NCBI GenBank assembly: GCA_021790555.1
Contig: JAJYGY010000290.1
Coordinates: 1-8,343, forward strand
Direction: 5' to 3'
Length of the DNA: 8,343 nucleotides
Source of the DNA: a bacterium
GTDB taxonomy: Bacteria; Oederibacteriota; JAJYGY01
The notes below the pieces were generated by a model. That model ran no database searches. It had not been told where the DNA came from and saw only the letters and a list, made by a program, of their open reading frames with translations. Below, one piece after another: positions 5,477 through 8,343 of the stretch (position 1 is the stretch's first letter; each line of letters opens with the position of its first letter). The position numbers and the translations under genes are program-made.

Positions 5477-6058
5477 TCAGGGCTTCTTGCTGAATCCAAA
5501 GGGCCCGAAAAGGACGCTCAAGCCCAGCTGGGGCCCGTCCAGGGCCGCCGCGGCCAGGCCCCCGGCCTGCCCTCCCAGGGCCAGCCGGTAACTGAGCGAA
5601 AGCAGGAAATACTCGAAGGGAGGCAGCCACAGGTTGACCCCGGCCTCGGGCTCCAGCACGAAGAAGCCGGTGGAGCTCTCCTGCAGGCGGCTGCCCGAGG
5701 CGGCCCGCAGGCTGAATTCGCCCGCCCCGGCCAGCAGCCCCAGGCTGGGGAAGAACACCCGCCCCTGGGCCGGGGACCAGGCCAGGTAGGTGCCGCCGTA
5801 GGAGATGGCCAGGTCGGACTGGTCCCCGGCCCCCTCCAGCGAGAGGGGCTTGGCCAGGCTGTAGCCGGCCCCTCCCAGCATCCAGTCCGGCAGCACGAAG
5901 ACGCCGCCGATGCCGCCGGCCACCAGGGCCGGCTGGCCGCGCACCCAGGAAAGCCTGCCCCCCATGCCGCCCGCCACCACCGAGGGAAACGCCCGGCATC
6001 CCGAGGCGGCCAGTAGCGCCGCCAAAAACAGCCCCCACATCCCTTTGTTCCGTGCCAT
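5477..6058 (-). CDS. Unrecognised small exported protein, probable lipoprotein or outer-membrane protein
   Basis: About 193 residues, no family recognised. The N-terminus MARNKGMWGLFLAALLAASGC is a basic n-region plus hydrophobic core ending at Cys21. ASGC is an acceptable but not ideal lipobox, so lipidation is likely rather than certain. The mature part is rich in Gly, Ala, Leu and aromatics, in short alternating stretches (LSWVRGQPALVAGGIGGVFV, YFLLSLSYRLALGG, LGLSVLFGPFGF) that suggest amphipathic beta strands, as in an outer-membrane barrel. It has few charges after the signal. The start at 6058 is chosen because it keeps the basic n-region and lies beyond the upstream gene's terminator; its ribosome site is weak. 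It is isolated by terminators on both sides. Confidence 0.7.
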   Translation of the reverse strand: MARNKGMWGLFLAALLAASGCRAFPSVVAGGMGGRLSWVRGQPALVAGGIGGVFVLPDWMLGGAGYSLAKPLSLEGAGDQSDLAISYGGTYLAWSPAQGRVFFPSLGLLAGAGEFSLRAASGSRLQESSTGFFVLEPEAGVNLWLPPFEYFLLSLSYRLALGGQAGGLAAAALDGPQLGLSVLFGPFGFSKKP

Positions 6059-6098
6059 CCGCCCGCTCGTCCCCGTGAACGCGGCCCCGGCGCCGCTC

Positions 6099-6133
6099 AA
6101 GAAAAGACGGAAGGGCCCCACGGCCCTTCCGTC
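6099..6133 (-). terminator. Strong intrinsic terminator of the RuBisCO-like gene
   Basis: A perfect 12-base stem (GACGGAAGGGCC, 6106-6117, with its complement 6122-6133) and a four-base loop is followed on the minus strand by TTTTCTT (6105-6099). It lies 28 bases past the stop codon, so the gene is most likely transcribed alone. Confidence 0.92.
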
Positions 6134-6161
6134 GAAGGATCCCACGCCAAACCGGCGAAAC

Positions 6162-7475
6162 CTAGGAGGTCAGGGCGTACTGGGTGGGCTTGCCCCAGCT
6201 GAAGACGCCCCACTTCTCCAGGGCCAGCCTCAGCTCCTCGTGCTCCTTGGCGGCCTGTTCCACCGCAACGCCGTTCATCCACGCCTGCACCGCCTGCAGG
6301 AAGGCGCGCGCCCCGGCCTGGGCCCCCTTGGGGTGGCCGTGGTAGCCGCCGCCGGCCGCCACCATGGTGTCGGCGCCGAAGTCGTCCAGCAGCTGGCCCA
6401 CCTGGCCCGGGTGCATGCCGGCCGAGGGGGCCGGAACCGAGCCCTTCAGGTCGTAGAGCGGGGCGCGCAGGTTCTGGGCGATGGAAAGCACGCGTTCCAG
6501 GACCATGGGCACCTTGCCGTAGGGCGAGGGGCACACCAGCATGTCGGCCCCGCACAGGCGCATGAACTTGCCCAGGATCAGCGAGGAGTTGACCCCGTAC
6601 TGGGGTGAGCCGAAATAGGCCCCGGCGAAGTCGGGGTGGGCCAGCACGGGCACGCGGCCCTTGATCTGCTGCACCGCCTCGGCGAAGCTGGCCCAGCCGA
6701 TGGTGGGCACGTTGAACATCAGGCAGTTGGCCCCCATGCCGATGGCCTTTTCGATCTTCTTCGACTGCTTCTCGGGCGAATCCGTGACGTTGAGGGCGTA
6801 GAGCAGCTTGCGGCCCCGCTCCTTCTCCACCTCGCGCACGATCTTCAGGCACTCCTCCAGCCGGGCCTCCACGGTGCAGAAGGCCGGGTCGGCCAGCAGC
6901 TCGTCGTCCTTCACCACGTCCACGCCGCCCAGGCCCAGTTCCAGCATCATGCGGCCCAGGGCCTTGGGGCTGGCGCCGGTGCAGGGCTTGAACATGGCGC
7001 ACAGCGGGGGCCGGCCGTCGCGGATGCCCAGCTCGCGCCGCAGGCCCTCGGCACCGAACTGCGGCCCGGGGTACTGCGAGACGAAGCTCCTGGGCAGGCG
7101 CACGTCCAGCACCTTCAGCCGGCCGGACATGGAAATGTTGCCGTACACGGCGGTGAGCATCTGGGGGAACTGGCCGTGGATGTTCTCGGCCGGGAAGGCC
7201 ACCGTGGCCACGAAGGTGCGGTCGCCCACGCCCTCGGGCACCTTGTCCTCAAAGTGGGGCACCTCCCACACGTTGACGAGCTTGGCCACGGACTGGGCCC
7301 GCACCTGCTCGGTCTCCTCGGGCACCGGGGTCCAGGTGCCGGTGGACTGCTCGAAGCAGATGGCCTGCACCACCTCCATCATGTTGCGGGTGGGGCAGGT
7401 GATCAGGTAGGTGGCGAGGATGAATTTTTCGGGGTCGATTCCTTCCTGGTTGGTGAGCACCAGCGGGTCGAGCAT
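6162..7475 (-). CDS. RuBisCO-like protein (form IV)
   Basis: A 437-residue member of the RuBisCO large-subunit superfamily. By-eye alignment (spinach numbers in brackets) shows FEQSTGTW with Glu42 (E60), YGN with Asn113 (N123), FKPCTG with Lys163 (K175) but Cys165 at K177 and Met161 at T173, and GGVDVVKDDE with Lys189 (K201, carbamylated), Asp191 (D203) and Glu192 (E204). It also shows LAHPD with His280 (H294) but Pro281 at R295, CPSPYGK with Lys321 near K334, PSAG with Ser351 (S379), and the phosphate loop AAGGGYHGHP (373-382). Metal site kept and carboxylation residues lost means form IV: an enolase, isomerase or decarboxylase-type reaction rather than CO2 fixation. PSPYG recalls the MtnW/YkrW enolases, but no salvage genes are adjacent. 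The start at 7475 follows AAGGAGG at ideal spacing. Confidence 0.93.
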   Translation of the reverse strand: MLDPLVLTNQEGIDPEKFILATYLITCPTRNMMEVVQAICFEQSTGTWTPVPEETEQVRAQSVAKLVNVWEVPHFEDKVPEGVGDRTFVATVAFPAENIHGQFPQMLTAVYGNISMSGRLKVLDVRLPRSFVSQYPGPQFGAEGLRRELGIRDGRPPLCAMFKPCTGASPKALGRMMLELGLGGVDVVKDDELLADPAFCTVEARLEECLKIVREVEKERGRKLLYALNVTDSPEKQSKKIEKAIGMGANCLMFNVPTIGWASFAEAVQQIKGRVPVLAHPDFAGAYFGSPQYGVNSSLILGKFMRLCGADMLVCPSPYGKVPMVLERVLSIAQNLRAPLYDLKGSVPAPSAGMHPGQVGQLLDDFGADTMVAAGGGYHGHPKGAQAGARAFLQAVQAWMNGVAVEQAAKEHEELRLALEKWGVFSWGKPTQYALTS

Positions 7476-7533
7476 GCTTCCTCCTTGAAATCCGGCGGCT
7501 TGGATGGGGTCTTTACGCGTTGAGGCTGGAAGG

Positions 7534-7562
7534 ATTTTAAGGAAGGCGCGGTCCCAAGGCAA
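7534..7562 (-). promoter_or_regulatory. Candidate sigma-70 promoter of the RuBisCO-like gene
   Basis: On the minus strand, TTGCCT (7562-7557), 17 bases, then TAAAAT (7539-7534), five of six matches in the -10 box. Initiation near 7527 gives a leader of about 50 bases ending in the AAGGAGG ribosome site. This supports a transcript separate from the upstream PilZ gene. Confidence 0.55.
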
Positions 7563-7599
7563 GGGCAGAAAAGGACCGTGGGCGGAAGCGCGGGGGGGC

Positions 7600-8061
7600 C
7601 TAGCGGCGGCGGAAGCGCAGCTGCAGGAGGTAATTCTCGATTTCCTTCATGTCGTTCCTGTTGATGGCGATGATCTTCAGGCCGCTGCGGAAGGAGGGGG
7701 CGGTGCGGTCCACCGAGGCGCCCCCGTTTTCGCTGCGCACCACCTGGGAAAGGGCCCGCAGGGGCTTGGGCAGGGAGGGGGGGTACATGTCCACCACCAC
7801 GAAGGTTCCGGGCTTGAGGGGCTGTTCGCTGACCAGGCACAGCCCCCCCATGGAGATGTTTTCGGTCACCCCGGAAAGCACGGTGTGGGGCTGGGGGTTC
7901 TGCTTGAGGGTTTCCAGGCGGGTTTCCTTGTAGGCCGCCTCGTTTTCCATCTTGCGGGCCGATTCCTCGTCCATCACGTAAAAACGGATGGGCATGGCCG
8001 CCACCAGGCGTTCAAACTGGCGCTGCTCGATGCTCCCCCGGCTCACCGTAGAATCAATCAT
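7600..8061 (-). CDS. PilZ-domain protein, putative c-di-GMP receptor
   Basis: A 153-residue single-domain protein. It has both c-di-GMP-binding signatures of PilZ: RQFER (14-18, the RxxxR motif) and ENISMGGL (67-74, the D/NxSxxG motif). Barrel strands follow (LCLVSEQPLKPGTFVVVDMY, LRALSQVVRSE, FRSGLKIIAI), then a C-terminal helix NDMKEIENYLLQLRFRRR. About 45 residues separate the two motifs, more than usual. The extra segment (31-53) is charged and probably helical. Such proteins pass c-di-GMP levels to motility, surface or transcription targets; the partner is unknown here. The start at 8061 is set by GGAGGGGA just upstream. Longer in-frame readings run into the upstream hairpin repeats and are not protein-like. 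No clear terminator separates it from the RuBisCO-like gene. Confidence 0.9.
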   Translation of the reverse strand: MIDSTVSRGSIEQRQFERLVAAMPIRFYVMDEESARKMENEAAYKETRLETLKQNPQPHTVLSGVTENISMGGLCLVSEQPLKPGTFVVVDMYPPSLPKPLRALSQVVRSENGGASVDRTAPSFRSGLKIIAINRNDMKEIENYLLQLRFRRR

Positions 8062-8072
8062 CGCTCCCCTCC

Positions 8073-8110
8073 AAAGGCGCCGGTCTGGGCCCTCTGGGCC
8101 CGGCGCCTTT
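8073..8110 (-). repeat. Hairpin 1 of the PilZ leader, abutting the ribosome-binding site
   Basis: An 11-base perfect stem (AAAGGCGCCGG, 8073-8083, with CCGGCGCCTTT, 8100-8110) encloses a 16-base loop. The loop together with adjoining stem bases can alternatively fold through GGGCCC and GGGCCC around AGA. On the minus strand the stem ends directly against GGAGGGGA of the PilZ gene. It has the same plan as the hairpin at 8181-8216 but a different stem sequence. Confidence 0.8.
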
Positions 8111-8111
8111 G

Positions 8112-8169
8112 CCCCGCTCTCCGAGCGGGGCCTCCTCACAGCGCCATTTTGCTATTTTGACCCCTCTGG
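8112..8169 (-). repeat. Tandem repeat, copy A (contains hairpin CCCCGCT/AGCGGGG)
   Basis: The first 41 bases (8112-8152) are identical to 8218-8258 and the last 15 (8155-8169) to 8262-8276, with a 2-3 base mismatch between. Each copy opens with a seven-base stem, CCCCGCT-CTCCG-AGCGGGG. The copies are about 106 bp apart. The frame is not kept between copies, so they are not protein-coding. Confidence 0.88.
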
Positions 8170-8180
8170 GCCCGGCGCGC

Positions 8181-8216
8181 GAAGGCACTGTTCGGGCCCT
8201 CCGGCCCAGTGCCTTC
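8181..8216 (-). repeat. Hairpin 2 of the PilZ leader
   Basis: A 10-base perfect stem (GAAGGCACTG, 8181-8190, with CAGTGCCTTC, 8207-8216) around a 16-base loop containing GGGCCCTC. Loop length and core match hairpin 1 while the stem sequence differs, so the pairing rather than the sequence appears conserved. Confidence 0.8.
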
Positions 8217-8217
8217 C

Positions 8218-8276
8218 CCCCGCTCTCCGAGCGGGGCCTCCTCACAGCGCCATTTTGCCTCTTTTGACCCCTCTGG
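8218..8276 (-). repeat. Tandem repeat, copy B
   Basis: Second copy of the unit at 8112-8169, next to hairpin 2 as copy A is next to hairpin 1. The whole unit is therefore a variable stem-loop, then the CCCCGCT hairpin, then a conserved arm ending in TTTTGACCCCTCTGG (plus-strand order). Confidence 0.88.
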
Positions 8277-8292
8277 CTCCCTTTTCAGGGGT

Positions 8293-8322
8293 ACTTTACA
8301 ACAAACTTCCCCGCCCTGTCAC
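8293..8322 (-). promoter_or_regulatory. Candidate promoter for the PilZ gene, upstream of the repeats
   Basis: On the minus strand, GTGACA (8322-8317; five of six to TTGACA), 18 bases, then TAAAGT (8298-8293; four of six). It lies in the only AT-containing stretch of this region. If used, the PilZ mRNA would carry a leader of about 225 bases containing all four hairpins. A small CCCT-GAAA-AGGG hairpin (8279-8290 region) would be near its 5' end. Confidence 0.4.
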
Positions 8323-8343
8323 CCCTGGGGATGACAAAAAAAA

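Noticed and set aside
5474..6016. Plus-strand open frame opposite the exported-protein gene
   Set aside because: Low-complexity Gly/Gln/Ala-rich antisense shadow. The minus-strand frame has a signal peptide and a terminator.
6636..7523. 295-codon plus-strand frame opposite the RuBisCO-like gene
   Set aside because: Shadow of a clearly conserved enzyme, with no ribosome site and no domain.
8112..8276. CRISPR array
   Set aside because: Only two repeats, with long internal hairpins, and the intervening DNA is itself a related palindrome rather than a unique spacer.
8062..8290. Known c-di-GMP riboswitch in front of the PilZ gene
   Set aside because: I see no GEMM-type core sequence or two-helix tetraloop arrangement. 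The structure is built from tandem repeats instead.
8317..8343. Hairpin GTCACCCC/GGGGATGAC next to an A-run as a terminator
   Set aside because: The stem is short with a mismatch, and on neither strand is it followed by a T-run in the right direction within the window.

Overview
The window is GC-rich DNA from what looks like a Gram-negative bacterium. It carries a lipoprotein-type signal peptide, a PilZ c-di-GMP receptor and an ECF sigma factor. The phylum cannot be fixed from the sequence. Coding is dense. Nine of the ten genes whose ends are visible stop at TGA (6) or TAG (3). The only TAA ends a gene apparently too early. All genes except one lie on the minus strand, so transcription mostly runs from high to low coordinates.

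Right edge (7600-8343): a PilZ-domain gene starts at 8061. It is preceded by about 230 bp of non-coding DNA with two tandem copies of a hairpin-rich repeat and a plausible promoter at 8293-8322. The leader should therefore be long and strongly folded.

6099-7562: a stand-alone RuBisCO-like (form IV) gene with its own promoter, a near-perfect Shine-Dalgarno sequence and a strong intrinsic terminator. No methionine-salvage or sugar-catabolism gene is beside it.

5424-6058: an unrecognised small exported, glycine- and aromatic-rich, probably outer-membrane protein with its own terminator. It converges with the only plus-strand gene, a DUF2461 protein (4731-5405).

4101-4567: a monocistronic MerR-family regulator. 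It has a textbook MerR promoter (20-bp spacer containing a dyad) but no cysteine.

290-4100: an apparent minus-strand operon: LOG-family phosphoribohydrolase, Sua5 (threonylcarbamoyl-AMP synthase for tRNA t6A), a DUF983 zinc-ribbon membrane protein, TyrS, and a NifU/IscU-like scaffold. Three of these genes have a tRNA or Fe-S housekeeping theme. TyrS has an abnormal HIGH motif, and the NifU-like frame is broken by an in-frame TAA with clearly coding sequence continuing beyond it.

Left edge (1-262): the 5' part of an ECF sigma factor resembling the SigR type, preceded by an exact GGAAT-N18-GTT element, the SigR-type promoter pattern, suggesting autoregulation.

Most noteworthy are the hairpin-repeat leader of the PilZ gene, the context-free RuBisCO-like protein with altered active-site residues, the TyrRS with GLWH in place of HxGH, and the interrupted NifU-like gene.
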